A stretch of DNA of 64,000 bases from Streptomyces buecherae (GTDB taxonomy: Bacteria > Actinomycetota > Actinomycetes > Streptomycetales > Streptomycetaceae), in assembly GCF_014295035.1 (NCBI RefSeq), contig NZ_CP060404.1, forward strand, positions 6,426,501 through 6,490,500, given 5' to 3'. A program made the translations under genes and the position numbers. The notes under the pieces were generated by a model. It was not told where the DNA came from, searched no databases, and saw only the letters and a program-made list of their open reading frames with translations. This document shows positions 19,007 to 27,935 of the stretch, piece after piece. Position 1 is the stretch's first letter, and each line of letters opens with the position of its first letter.

Positions 19007-19825
19007 TCAGGCCCGTGCCAACTCGGCGAGCACCGCGTCGGTGAGGACCGGCCACGCCTCGATGGCCCACGGGCCGAAGGCCCGGTTCGTCAGCGCCACA
19101 CAGGCCGCGCCGGCCGCCGGGTCCACCCACAGGAACGTGCCGGCCTGCCCGAAGTGGCCGAACGTGGCGGGCGATGAGGCGGAGCCCGTCCAGTGCGGCG
19201 ACTTGTGCGCGCGGATCTCGAAGCCGAGGCCCCAGTCGTTCGGCCGCTGGTTCCCGTAGCCGGGCAGCACGCCGCCGAGGTCCGGGAAGACCACGGACGT
19301 CGCGTCGGTGAGGGTCTGCCGCGCGACCAGGCGGGGGCGTTGCAACTCGGCGGCGAGGGCGACCAGGTCGGCCACGGTGGAGACCGCGTCCTTGGCCGGC
19401 GAGCCGGCCAACTCGCTGTCGGCCATGCCGAGCGGCTCGAACACCGCCTGCCGCACGTACTCGGGGAACGGGATGTCGGTGGCCGCCGCGATGTGCTCGC
19501 CGAGCACCTCGAAGCCCGCGTTGGAGTAGATGCGCCGCTCGCCGGGGCCGGCCATCGTACGGTGCTCGTCGAAGGCGAGCCCCGAGGTGTGCGCGAGCAG
19601 GTGCCGCACCGTGGACCCGGCCGGACCGGCCGGCTCGTCCAGCTCGACCGCCCCCTCCTCGACGGCGACCAGCGCGGCGAGCGCCACCAGCGGCTTGGTG
19701 ACCGACGCGAGCGGGAAGCGGTCACGGATCGGGCCGTGCGTCCCGACCACGGTGCCATCGGCGCGTACGACGGCCGCCGCCGCGGCGGGGACCGGCCAGT
19801 TATCGATGATCCGCAGGCTTTCCAT
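19007..19825 (-). CDS. serine hydrolase of the beta-lactamase/DD-peptidase family
   Basis: A 272-residue class C-like serine hydrolase. The nucleophile motif SxxK is Ser41-Val-Thr-Lys44, the YxN motif is Tyr100-Ser-Asn102, and HFGQAGTF near the end takes the place of KTG. There is no clear signal peptide from the ATG at 19825, so it is probably cytoplasmic, as many streptomycete EstB-like esterases are. It converges with the pirin gene. Substrate unknown, and an antibiotic-resistance role should not be assumed. Confidence 0.82.
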   Translation of the reverse strand: MESLRIIDNWPVPAAAAAVVRADGTVVGTHGPIRDRFPLASVTKPLVALAALVAVEEGAVELDEPAGPAGSTVRHLLAHTSGLAFDEHRTMAGPGERRIYSNAGFEVLGEHIAAATDIPFPEYVRQAVFEPLGMADSELAGSPAKDAVSTVADLVALAAELQRPRLVARQTLTDATSVVFPDLGGVLPGYGNQRPNDWGLGFEIRAHKSPHWTGSASSPATFGHFGQAGTFLWVDPAAGAACVALTNRAFGPWAIEAWPVLTDAVLAELARA

Positions 19826-20005
19826 GGCAGCGAGCCTACGACCCGGCCCCCGCCGCACGACGCACAGGGCCCGCCCTCGCCGGCCCGCTCGCCCGCTCGT
19901 CCGTCCACCCGCCGGTTCGGGTTCGGCCGGCCGGTCCGGTCGGCCCGGCGGGGGAGGCCGGGGTGCTCGACCGGCCCGCGGGCAATGACTTCGCAATATC
20001 GGCGC

Positions 20006-20036
20006 TTGCTTGGAGTGCACTCCAACTCTCTAGCGT
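20006..20036 (+). promoter_or_regulatory. MerR-type promoter with 19-bp spacer
   Basis: A -35-like TTGCTT (20006-20011) and a -10-like TAGCGT (20031-20036) are separated by 19 bp, the over-long spacing typical of MerR-activated promoters. A perfect 16-bp palindrome, TTGGAGTGCACTCCAA (20010-20025), overlaps the -35 end and fills most of the spacer. It lies 45 bp upstream of the MerR gene and should control the MerR/aldo-keto reductase unit. Confidence 0.75.
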
Positions 20037-20080
20037 TGAAGACGCCGCGAGGGACAGGCAACCTGCGAAGGGTGGACGGC

Positions 20081-20551
20081 ATGACCGTGACGGACAGCGC
20101 ATACGCCACGACGGCTCCCGCAGCCGCGGTGACGACGTGTGCGCAGCCGCTGGTACATCCACGGCCGACCGGCCAGGACCGCTACACGATCAGCGAGGTC
20201 GTCGCCGCGACCGGACTCAGCGCGCACACGCTGCGCTGGTACGAGCGGATCGGCCTGATGCCACACGTGGACCGGTCACACACCGGCCAGCGCCGCTACA
20301 GCAACCGGGACCTGAACTGGCTCGACCTGGTCGGCAAGCTCCGACTGACCGGCATGCCGGTCGCGGACATGGTCCACTACGCCGAACTGGTCCGCGCCGG
20401 CGAGCACACCTTCCCCGACCGCGAGGAACTGCTCACCGCGCACCGGGAGGACGTACGGCGCCGCATCGCCGAACTGCAGGGCACCCTCGCGATCCTCGAC
20501 CACAAGATCGACATCTACGCTGACGCCCGTCGGGCGTCGGAGAGGGCCTGA
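20081..20551 (+). CDS. MerR-family transcriptional regulator
   Basis: A 156-residue MerR protein with the winged helix at about residues 30-100 (YTISEVVAATGLSAHTLRWYERIGL, in two halves) and a C-terminal coiled coil ending DHKIDIYADA. There are no clustered C-terminal cysteines, so it is not a metal or superoxide sensor of the classic types. This branch typically pairs with an aldo-keto reductase, which follows 5 bp downstream. It probably bends its own 19-bp-spacer promoter in response to an electrophile or small ligand. Confidence 0.88.
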   Translation: MTVTDSAYATTAPAAAVTTCAQPLVHPRPTGQDRYTISEVVAATGLSAHTLRWYERIGLMPHVDRSHTGQRRYSNRDLNWLDLVGKLRLTGMPVADMVHYAELVRAGEHTFPDREELLTAHREDVRRRIAELQGTLAILDHKIDIYADARRASERA

Positions 20552-20556
20552 GCGCC

Positions 20557-21573
20557 ATGAGCAACGAGAAGATCGCGGCCGTCACCCTCGGCACGGACGG
20601 CCCCCTGGTCGGCGTGCAGGGGCTGGGCTGCATGGGCATGACGCACGCCTACGGCCCGACCGACGAGGCCGAGGCCCGAGCCACCCTGGAGCACGCCCTG
20701 GAACGGGGCGTCACGCTCTTCGACACGGCCGACATCTACGGCTTCGGCCGCAACGAGGAGTTCCTCGCCCCCTTCGTCACGGCCCACCGCGACGAGATCA
20801 CGCTGGCCACCAAGTTCGCGATCGTACGCCGCGAGGACGACCCGTCGTACCAGGAGATCCGCAACGACCGCGACTACATCCGGCAGTCCATCGAGGGCAG
20901 CCTGCGCCGGCTCGGCGTGGACCACGTGGATCTCTACTACATGCACCGCCGTAACGTCGACGTGCCGATCGAGGAGACCGTGGGTGCCATGGCCGAACTC
21001 GTCACCGAGGGCAAGGTCAAGCACCTCGGGCTGAGCGAGGTCTCCGGCACCGAACTGCGCGCCGCGCACGGCGTGCACCCGATCGCCGCGGTGCAGTCCG
21101 AGTGGTCCCTGTTCAGCCGCGACGTGGAGGAGGGCGTGGTGGCCGCGGCGCGGGAACTCGGCGTCACCTTCGTGCCGTACTCGCCGCTCGGCCGTGGCTT
21201 CCTCACCGGCGCGTTCGTCCACGCCGACCAGGAACTGGCCGAGGACGACTGGCGCCGCACCCAGCCCCGCTTCACCGGCGACAACGCCGCCGCCAACGCC
21301 GCCCTGCTGGAGCCCGTGCGCGGCATCGCCGAGGAGCGCGGGGTGACGCTCGCCCAGGTCGCCCTGGCCTGGGTGCACCAGCGGTCCCGGGTGCACGACC
21401 TGGCGGTGGTCCCGATCCCGGGCACCCGCAAGCGCTCCCGGCTGGACGAGAACCTCGCCGCCGCCGACCTCACCCTGGACGCGGCCGAACTCGCCGCCCT
21501 GGAGCCGATCGCCAGCCGGGTCACGGGCGGACGCTACGCGGACATGACGTTCACGGCGGTCGGTCGGGAGTAA
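20557..21573 (+). CDS. aldo/keto reductase
   Basis: A 338-residue NADPH-dependent (beta/alpha)8-barrel reductase of the AKR11/13 type. The catalytic tetrad is readable: Asp and Tyr in FDTADIYGFG, Lys in LATKFAIV and His in LYYMHRRN. The cofactor-binding VPIPGTRKRSRL lies near residue 285. It starts 5 bp after the MerR stop and is surely co-transcribed. The substrate is probably a reactive carbonyl. Confidence 0.9.
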   Translation: MSNEKIAAVTLGTDGPLVGVQGLGCMGMTHAYGPTDEAEARATLEHALERGVTLFDTADIYGFGRNEEFLAPFVTAHRDEITLATKFAIVRREDDPSYQEIRNDRDYIRQSIEGSLRRLGVDHVDLYYMHRRNVDVPIEETVGAMAELVTEGKVKHLGLSEVSGTELRAAHGVHPIAAVQSEWSLFSRDVEEGVVAAARELGVTFVPYSPLGRGFLTGAFVHADQELAEDDWRRTQPRFTGDNAAANAALLEPVRGIAEERGVTLAQVALAWVHQRSRVHDLAVVPIPGTRKRSRLDENLAAADLTLDAAELAALEPIASRVTGGRYADMTFTAVGRE

Positions 21574-21827
21574 CGGCGTTCGGCCGCGAGTAGCGGCCAC
21601 CCCTCGGTGGGGGGCCGGGTGCTCGCGGGGCACGCCGGTCCGGCCTCTGACGGGGAGCGGGCCGGGGGCGGCCTGGCAGGCGGCCGGCCGGAGCCGGAGC
21701 CGGATCCCCACCGGGACGCGGCGCGGGTCGGGGGCCGGTGTTCGGGCAGCGACGTTCGGGCGTGGGTCTTCGGGCATGGGCGTTCGCGTCGTACGGGTCG
21801 TGGGTGAGGTGACGGCCGGCACCGGGA

Positions 21828-23591
21828 CTACGGCCGGCGCGGCCGGCACGGTATCGCCTCGCGCTCGGGTGGCGCGGACCGTCTGGCCTGGGCCGGCAGC
21901 GGCGTTCGCGGGGGCGGCAGCGCCGTTCGCGGGGGAGGCGTTCCCCCGGTCCCGTGCGTCGGCTCTGTCGGCTCTGCGGGTTGCCCCGCCTGGGCGGGTT
22001 GCGCCGCCTGGGCTGGCGGCGTCGGCCGGGCCGGCGGCGTCGGCGCGGCCTCCCGCGTGGAGGGCGCACCCCTCGCCTCCCGCCCGGGGCCCGGGCGCCG
22101 CGCCGGCCCGGCGGCCTGGGCGGCCGGGCCTCGCTCGAACTGGCGGGCCCACCGCGCCAGGACCAGCAGGACCGCGGCGAACAGCGGAAGCCAGGCACCG
22201 CGCAGCAACAGCCAACCCATCGAATCCGGCGCCGCCACCAAGCCCGGCACTTCACCGAGCCACGCGGCGGGCACGGCGAGCACCAGCGGCGCGCACTGGT
22301 GCCAGCAGAGCACCGTCACCGCCGAGAGGTTGATCAGCGCGACCGGGGCCCACAGCAGCGGGCGTCGCAACAGGCGGGCCAGCGGCCCGCGCAGCAGTAT
22401 CGCGGCCCCGCACTGCGCGGCGGCCAACGCGAGCACCAGCAGGGAAGGCGGATGCGAGTTGGTGCGGTCGGCGCCCGGCACGCCGACCATGCTCGCCGGA
22501 TAGCCGCACCGGCCGACCAGCACCGCGAACAGCGCCGTGCCCCCGACGAGCAGCAGCCAGCCCCCGCGCCGATCCAGCCGCCCGCGCCCCCAGGCCACAC
22601 CGAGCTGGTAGCCGAACAGCCAGCCAGGCAGCATGTTGAGCAGCCCGACCGAGGAGGGCACGGACTGCGCGTACGGCCCGTACCGCAGGAGGTCAACGGC
22701 GGCCACGCACAGCAGCAGCGGCACCGCCGACCAGGCTCCGGCGCGGCGCACCGCGCGGTCGCAGTACGGGGTGAGCGCGGTGAGGACGGCGTAGAGGGCC
22801 AGGAACCACAAGGGTTGTGCCACCAGCGTGAGGGCGGTGCGCAGCGTCTCGCCGGGCACGCCCACGGCGTGTAGCTCGGCCACCAGAACCGCACAGGCGA
22901 CCGCGAGCGCGCCCACCGGCCGCCCCAACCGCACCAGCCGGGCCCACAGCCACTGGCCCGTGCGCACGCCACGGGCCTCCGCCCGGCGCCACGAGCGCAC
23001 GGACGCGTACCCGCCGACCAGGAAGAACAGGCCCAGGAGCTGAAGGACCCAGCTCAGCGGCGCGAGCTGGCCCAGCGATGCCAGCGGGCTCGCGGTCTCC
23101 AGCGCCCCGCCGTCACCGCGGGTCAGCCCGCCCAGCAACCAGTGCCCGAGGACGACGGCCAGCAGCGCCAGCGCCCGCAGCCCGTCGAGGGCCCGGTCGC
23201 GGTCGGTCGGCGTACCGGCATCGATGCGGCGCGCGGCGCGGCGGGCCCGCGCCAACGGCCGGCCGGCGTCCCGCCGCGCGTCGGCGCGGGCGCGGCCGGA
23301 GCCGCCCGTACTCGGGCCCTCCGCATCAGGCTCGTCCGCACTTCGCCCCTCGGCACCTGGCCCCTCCGCACCTGGCCCCTCCCTGTTCGTGCCCTGCGCG
23401 CCCGGGCCCTCCGCACCCGGCGCGTCCACACTCCGCCCGTCCGCACCTGGCTCCTCCCTGCCCGAGCCCTGCGGGTCCTCCGCCTCCAGGCCGTTCCCAC
23501 CAGGGCCCTTCTCACCGGGGTCGTCCGTGCCCGCGTGGTCCGTGTCCCCATGTCCCGCTGCGGTGGGCGTTCCGCGGTCAGAGCAGATCAC
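21828..23591 (-). CDS. acyltransferase-3-like membrane protein with disordered ends
   Basis: A predicted integral membrane acyltransferase of the OafA/acyltransferase_3 type, about 587 residues from the GTG at 23591. The core starts near residue 125 with RALDGLRALALLAVVLGHW, which carries the catalytic-type His, and continues through about ten hydrophobic helices. It is preceded by a Gly/Glu/Pro repeat region (EGPGAEGPGAEG) and followed by a Pro/Ala-rich tail of about 80 residues. The GTG overlaps the last 14 bp of the upstream DUF1023 gene, which implies coupling. The true start could be later, since the repeat region has no other clear start. Likely O-acylation of a surface glycan or secreted product. 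Confidence 0.75.
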   Translation of the reverse strand: MICSDRGTPTAAGHGDTDHAGTDDPGEKGPGGNGLEAEDPQGSGREEPGADGRSVDAPGAEGPGAQGTNREGPGAEGPGAEGRSADEPDAEGPSTGGSGRARADARRDAGRPLARARRAARRIDAGTPTDRDRALDGLRALALLAVVLGHWLLGGLTRGDGGALETASPLASLGQLAPLSWVLQLLGLFFLVGGYASVRSWRRAEARGVRTGQWLWARLVRLGRPVGALAVACAVLVAELHAVGVPGETLRTALTLVAQPLWFLALYAVLTALTPYCDRAVRRAGAWSAVPLLLCVAAVDLLRYGPYAQSVPSSVGLLNMLPGWLFGYQLGVAWGRGRLDRRGGWLLLVGGTALFAVLVGRCGYPASMVGVPGADRTNSHPPSLLVLALAAAQCGAAILLRGPLARLLRRPLLWAPVALINLSAVTVLCWHQCAPLVLAVPAAWLGEVPGLVAAPDSMGWLLLRGAWLPLFAAVLLVLARWARQFERGPAAQAAGPARRPGPGREARGAPSTREAAPTPPARPTPPAQAAQPAQAGQPAEPTEPTHGTGGTPPPRTALPPPRTPLPAQARRSAPPEREAIPCRPRRP

Positions 23592-25044
23592 TGACGCACC
23601 CCCGAGCGTCGGCGGCGGTGCTGTCGGAGTCCACCGCGCAGCGGACCGCGTCGAAGTCGCCCAGCGTGATGCGGGCGAAGTTGCGCACCGACTCGGTGTT
23701 CGGCGCGAAGTACCCCGCGTGGCCGTCGACGCGCGCCGTGGACAGCCGGCGGGCGCCGAAGCCGCCATCTGCCGGGTCGGCCCCGTGGCCGAGGCCGAAC
23801 AACTCGACGTGCGGGATCTTGCCGATCCAGTCGGAGCCGTCCTTGGCGGCCCACACCCTGGCGTTGGTCTCCAGGTCGGCCGCGCTGTCCGCGCGGGTGC
23901 CGGGGCTCCCCAGGACGACCAGGTCGGACGCGTCGGGGCCGATCCGGTGCGCGGCGAGCCCGCAGACCACCGAGCCGTAGCTGTGGCAGAGCACGGTCGG
24001 CGGGGCGGCGGGCGCGCCGTCGGCGGCTGCCAGCCCCGCCAGGAACCGGTCGAGCCGGGGTGCGCCCGCCCGCGCGAGCCGGCCCGTCGCCGCGTCCAGG
24101 CCGAGGCCCACCGGCGTGGAGTAACCGGTCCAGGAGATGACGGCGGTGCCGGTGTGCGGGGCCTGGCGTGCCAGTTCGGACCGCAGTGACGTGGCCATCC
24201 CGATCGGTGTCGCAGCCGCCTCGGCATCGGCCGGCGGCGTGCTCGCCCCCTCGCCGGAGCCAGCGTCTGCCCGGTCGGCGGTGGTCGTGGCCGCGCGGGA
24301 TGGCGTGGCTGGAGCCGTCGGGGTGGCGTACGAGCCGAGGTCGATGTCCGAGCCCGGCACGATGACGGCCGTGCGGCGGGCCCGGGTCAGGTCCCCGTAG
24401 ACCTCCGCGACCTGGCCTCGGTCGCGTGGGTCGAACGCGAGGATCTGCCGGTCACCGACCAGGAGCGCGGCATAGCGCTCGGCCCGGTCGCGGGCCCGGT
24501 CGCGGCCTTGCGAGGTCAGCCCGTCGTCCCGGGCGCGGGCCAACTCGCGGTCCCGCTCGACCGCGAGGGCGCGCGCGTTCGCCGCGTACCGCAGCGTGAT
24601 CGGGGCGCCGTCCAGGTTGCCGGTGATCAGGGGGTGTCGCTGGGCCAGCGTGTGCTGCTCGGCGGTGGTGAGGCCGGCGAAGAAGCGGGCAACGGTGGTG
24701 GGCGAGGCGGTCGCCGGGTCGGGCAGCGGGCGGCCCAGCGAGTCGTCCGCGCGCCAGGCCGCGGCGCCCGGTGGCGGGCCGGTGACGGCGGGCTGCTCGT
24801 GCGCCACGGCCCAGCCCGCGGTGCCGGTCACGGTGGTGATCGCGAGCGCCACCGCCACCAGCGTCCGTCTGCCCCGCCCCGCGCGGCGCCGCCTCCCGCG
24901 CCGCCCGCCCGGGGCGAGAGTGGCGCCAGCCGTGGACGACGGGGACGCCGCGGCGGCGGCCGGCCGTGCCTCGGCCGTCGCGTCCAGCACCTCCGCACCC
25001 CGCGCGTACCGCTTCCGCTCGTCGTGCTGCCCCCGCTGGGCCAT
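23578..25044 (-). CDS. DUF1023 alpha/beta hydrolase, membrane-anchored
   Basis: A 488-residue protein with an Arg-rich cytoplasmic N-terminus, one transmembrane or signal segment (TLVAVALAITTVTGTAGWAV, about residues 61-80) and an extracellular DUF1023 hydrolase domain. The nucleophile elbow reads CHSYGSVVCG, and the later HVELFGLGHGADP and VDGHAGYF supply candidate catalytic His residues. A Ser/Thr/Ala-rich insertion of about 50 residues breaks the domain near residue 245-290. It is paralogous to the protein encoded at 28934-30160. It overlaps the acyltransferase gene by 14 bp. Function of the family is unknown. Confidence 0.8.
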   Translation of the reverse strand: MAQRGQHDERKRYARGAEVLDATAEARPAAAAASPSSTAGATLAPGGRRGRRRRAGRGRRTLVAVALAITTVTGTAGWAVAHEQPAVTGPPPGAAAWRADDSLGRPLPDPATASPTTVARFFAGLTTAEQHTLAQRHPLITGNLDGAPITLRYAANARALAVERDRELARARDDGLTSQGRDRARDRAERYAALLVGDRQILAFDPRDRGQVAEVYGDLTRARRTAVIVPGSDIDLGSYATPTAPATPSRAATTTADRADAGSGEGASTPPADAEAAATPIGMATSLRSELARQAPHTGTAVISWTGYSTPVGLGLDAATGRLARAGAPRLDRFLAGLAAADGAPAAPPTVLCHSYGSVVCGLAAHRIGPDASDLVVLGSPGTRADSAADLETNARVWAAKDGSDWIGKIPHVELFGLGHGADPADGGFGARRLSTARVDGHAGYFAPNTESVRNFARITLGDFDAVRCAVDSDSTAADARGCVSDLL

Positions 25045-25435
25045 CGCCGCTCACTTCCCTCGTCCGTGGCCGCGCGCCGTCCTGGCGGCCTGGCGAGGGG
25101 AAGGTAGGAAGCAAAAGGGTCGCGACACCTCGTGCCTCGGAGCCAACTCGCGGTTGGCTCCGGGGTATTGCCGGGTGCTACTGGGGTAGGGGGTCGCTCC
25201 CGTACACCCAGGTCAGCGGGGCACACCTGAGCACGGGGCCGGTCGCCGGGCCCGGCGCGGGGGAGTAGGGAAAGGGGGTGTGGAGGTCGCCCGTACTGGG
25301 CGGGGGCGCGCGATCAGGCCGGAGCCGGCCCACGAGGCCGGCCCGGCACCGGAGGACGCGACGGGCCGATCGAACCGCCCGCCACGGGCTTTCGCCGCCC
25401 GGGCCCGCCGCCCGCCACACCGCCGTCCGGCCAGG
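25045..25435. other. spacer between hydrolase and response-regulator genes
   Basis: About 390 bp between the response-regulator stop and the DUF1023 start, both on the minus strand. It should contain the DUF1023 promoter. I see only GC-rich sequence, no convincing hairpin or box and no gene. Confidence 0.4.
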
Positions 25436-26116
25436 TCAGGGGGCGTCGCCGGGGGCGACCAGGCCCGACTCGTAGGCGAAGATCACGGCCTGCGCGCGGT
25501 CGCGCAGCCCCAACTTGGCCAGCACCCTGCCGATGTGGCTCTTCACGGTCTGCTCGGCCAGCACGAGGGACGAGGCGATCTCCGCGTTCGACAGGCCCCG
25601 GGCTATCAACTCCAGGACCTCCGTCTCGCGAGGCGTGAGCCCCTGGAGGCGCAGCGCGGGGTCACGTCGCGGGGCCGGGCGCTGCCGGGCGAAGTCGGCG
25701 ATCAGGCGGCGGGTCACCGACGGCGCGAGCAGCGCCTCGCCCCGCGCGACGATCCGTACCGCCGAGATCAGGTCGGCCGGCGGCGCGTCCTTGAGGAGGA
25801 AGCCGCTGGCGCCCGCGCGCAGCGCCTCGTACACGTAGTCGTCCACGTCGAACGTGGTCAACATCAACACCTTGGGCCGGTGCACGACGCCCGGCGGCGG
25901 CGACAGGAGTTGCCGGGCCGCCTCCAGCCCGTCCATCTCGGGCATCCGGACATCCATGAGCACCACGTCGGGGTGCGTGGACCGGCTGACCTCGACCCCC
26001 TGCTTCCCGTCCGGGGCCTCGCCGACGACGTCGATGTCGCTCTGCGTGGCGAGGAGCGCGGCGAAGCCCGCCCGCACCATGGCCTGATCGTCAACGATGA
26101 TCACGCGGGTGGTCAT
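25436..26116 (-). CDS. NarL/LuxR-type response regulator
   Basis: A 226-residue response regulator. The receiver domain has the acidic pair Asp9-Asp10, phosphoacceptor Asp55 in VVLMDVRMPEMDG, and the conserved Thr and Lys in LTTFD and LLKDAP. The C-terminal LuxR helix-turn-helix (LTPRETEVLELIARGLSNAEIA region, about residues 150-215) binds DNA. It lies 70 bp downstream of its partner kinase gene on the same strand, so it is the output half of that two-component system. Confidence 0.93.
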   Translation of the reverse strand: MTTRVIIVDDQAMVRAGFAALLATQSDIDVVGEAPDGKQGVEVSRSTHPDVVLMDVRMPEMDGLEAARQLLSPPPGVVHRPKVLMLTTFDVDDYVYEALRAGASGFLLKDAPPADLISAVRIVARGEALLAPSVTRRLIADFARQRPAPRRDPALRLQGLTPRETEVLELIARGLSNAEIASSLVLAEQTVKSHIGRVLAKLGLRDRAQAVIFAYESGLVAPGDAP

Positions 26117-26186
26117 GGATTCCTGGGGTCCTTTATCTCGCGGGCTGCTCTGCCGGGCGCGGCCCCGCCGGGGGCCCGTGCGGAGA

Positions 26187-27620
26187 CTAGCCGTCCGGGG
26201 CGGGCGGGGAGGGAGTCCGCGGGATCTCCACCTCTTCGGGGCCCGCGGCCGAGCGGTCCGACCCGGACTCCGCCCCCGCGCCGTGTGCCGATAGCGGCAG
26301 GCGGGCCGCCACGCGGAACCCCCCGTCGGGCAGCGGCCCGATGTCCACGGTGCCGCCGACGAGCCGCACGCGTTCGCGCATGCCCACCAGACCGTGGCCG
26401 GTGCCCGCGGTCTCCAGCGGCACCGACGCCGGCTCGGGCGGCGCGTAGTTGATCACCAGCACGCCCAGATGGCTGCCGGTCGTGGTCAGCGACACGTGCG
26501 TGGGGGCGCCCGGCGCGTGCCGTACGACGTTGGCCAGCGCCTCCTGCACGATCCGGTACGCCGACAGCTCCACGGCCTGCGGGAGCGGACCGAGCCGGCT
26601 CACCGCCTCCGGGATCTCCCACTCCACCGGCACCCCGGCCCGCAACGTCGCCTCCACGAGCTGCGGCACCCGGCTCAGCCCCGGCTGCGGCATGCGCTCG
26701 GGATCGTTGCCGGCGCCGTCGCTGCGCAACACGCCGAGCAGCCGACGCATCTCGGTCAGCGACTCGCGGGCCATCGCCGCGATGGTGCCGAACTCCTCGC
26801 GCGCCTGCGGCGGCAACTCCTCGATGCGGTACGGAGCGCTGTCCGCCTGCACGGTGATCACCGACATGTGGTGTGCCACCACGTCGTGCAGCTCGCGGGC
26901 GATGCGCGCGCGCTCCTCAAGCAGCGTGCGGCGGGCGCGCTCCGCCTCGCTGATCGTCTCCACCTCGGCCAGTCGCCGCTGGGCGTCGCGGCGCTCCCGC
27001 ACCGTGCCGCCGATCAGCAGCATGATGCCGCCGAGTACGAACAGCAGCACGGGCGAGCCGTCGCTGCGGTCCTGCGAGACCAGCTCGAACAGCGCGCCGA
27101 CCGCCCCGCTCAACAGCCAGACGGTGACCAGCGTGCGCCGCCCCTCGCGCAGCCCCAGCGCGAGCGCCAGCGCCAGGTAGCCGATGATCACCATCGGCGT
27201 CCAGGGCCAGGGCTGCTCCTGGCCGGGCACCGCCAGCAGCGCGAACCCGCCCACCACGTCGGCCGGGAAGATGATCCACCACGCCTGGAGCGGTCGGCGC
27301 ACCGTCAGCAACAGCGGCGTGACCTGCGTGACGGCCAGCACCCCGGAGGCCGCCGGATGCAGGCCGTAGTTGTTGGTCAGCACCGTCCCCGTGACCGGCA
27401 ACAGGATCGCCGTGAGCACGCCGAGGAGGAAGTAGGGCAGCCGGTGCGGCCAGCGCCGTTCACCGGGCGCTGGCCGCGCCGGCGGCGGTTCGGCGGGCGT
27501 GGTCAGGTCGTGCACGACGTCACGCAGCACACGAAGCGCCGCGGCACGCGCTCGCTGCCACGGCGGCGTGCGCGGCTCACCGCCGGACGGCGGTACGGGG
27601 GAGGGGGGTGCGGTGGACAT
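26187..27620 (-). CDS. sensor histidine kinase (HisKA_3 type)
   Basis: A 477-residue membrane kinase from the ATG at 27620. An upstream in-frame ATG at 27647 has no better site. Five or six membrane segments lie at residues 62-210 and there is no large external sensor domain. The DHp helix carries His245 in IARELHDVVAHHMSVI, and the ATPase domain has EALANVVRHAPGA (N box) and GTGHGLVGMRERV (G box). It resembles DesK/LiaS-type kinases that sense membrane state. The cognate regulator follows immediately. Confidence 0.9.
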   Translation of the reverse strand: MSTAPPSPVPPSGGEPRTPPWQRARAAALRVLRDVVHDLTTPAEPPPARPAPGERRWPHRLPYFLLGVLTAILLPVTGTVLTNNYGLHPAASGVLAVTQVTPLLLTVRRPLQAWWIIFPADVVGGFALLAVPGQEQPWPWTPMVIIGYLALALALGLREGRRTLVTVWLLSGAVGALFELVSQDRSDGSPVLLFVLGGIMLLIGGTVRERRDAQRRLAEVETISEAERARRTLLEERARIARELHDVVAHHMSVITVQADSAPYRIEELPPQAREEFGTIAAMARESLTEMRRLLGVLRSDGAGNDPERMPQPGLSRVPQLVEATLRAGVPVEWEIPEAVSRLGPLPQAVELSAYRIVQEALANVVRHAPGAPTHVSLTTTGSHLGVLVINYAPPEPASVPLETAGTGHGLVGMRERVRLVGGTVDIGPLPDGGFRVAARLPLSAHGAGAESGSDRSAAGPEEVEIPRTPSPPAPDG

Positions 27621-27935
27621 GACGTGCCCAGCGTATGGCCTGACCATCCGGGGTCGCGCGGCCCCACGTGCGGTGACGCCCGATACGTCCGTGAGGTCGG
27701 CCCGCCGGGGCGCGGCCCCCGCGACGGGACGACGCCGCGGCGCGCCCGACCCCCCGGCCGAGACGCGCCGCGCACGCCGTCACCGCTGCTCGGTGCCGCC
27801 GGCCACCGCCCGACACGGGCTAGCGCCGGAACGCGGGCCACCGCTCGACGTGGGGCGGCGCACGACGTGCACCCTCGTACGACGTGAACCGCCGCGCGCC
27901 ACGGACCGCCGCACGCCGTGTGTCACCGCGCGCCG
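27621..27935. other. GC-rich spacer
   Basis: About 315 bp of very GC-rich sequence between the DUF4429 stop and the kinase start. It should carry the kinase promoter. Several CGTACGACG-like strings recur near 27870-27915, but I find no clear palindrome or gene. Confidence 0.35.

Noticed and set aside
19007..19825. Beta-lactamase resistance gene
   Set aside because: SxxK and YxN are present but there is no signal peptide or KTG motif. It fits the general serine hydrolase/esterase group better.
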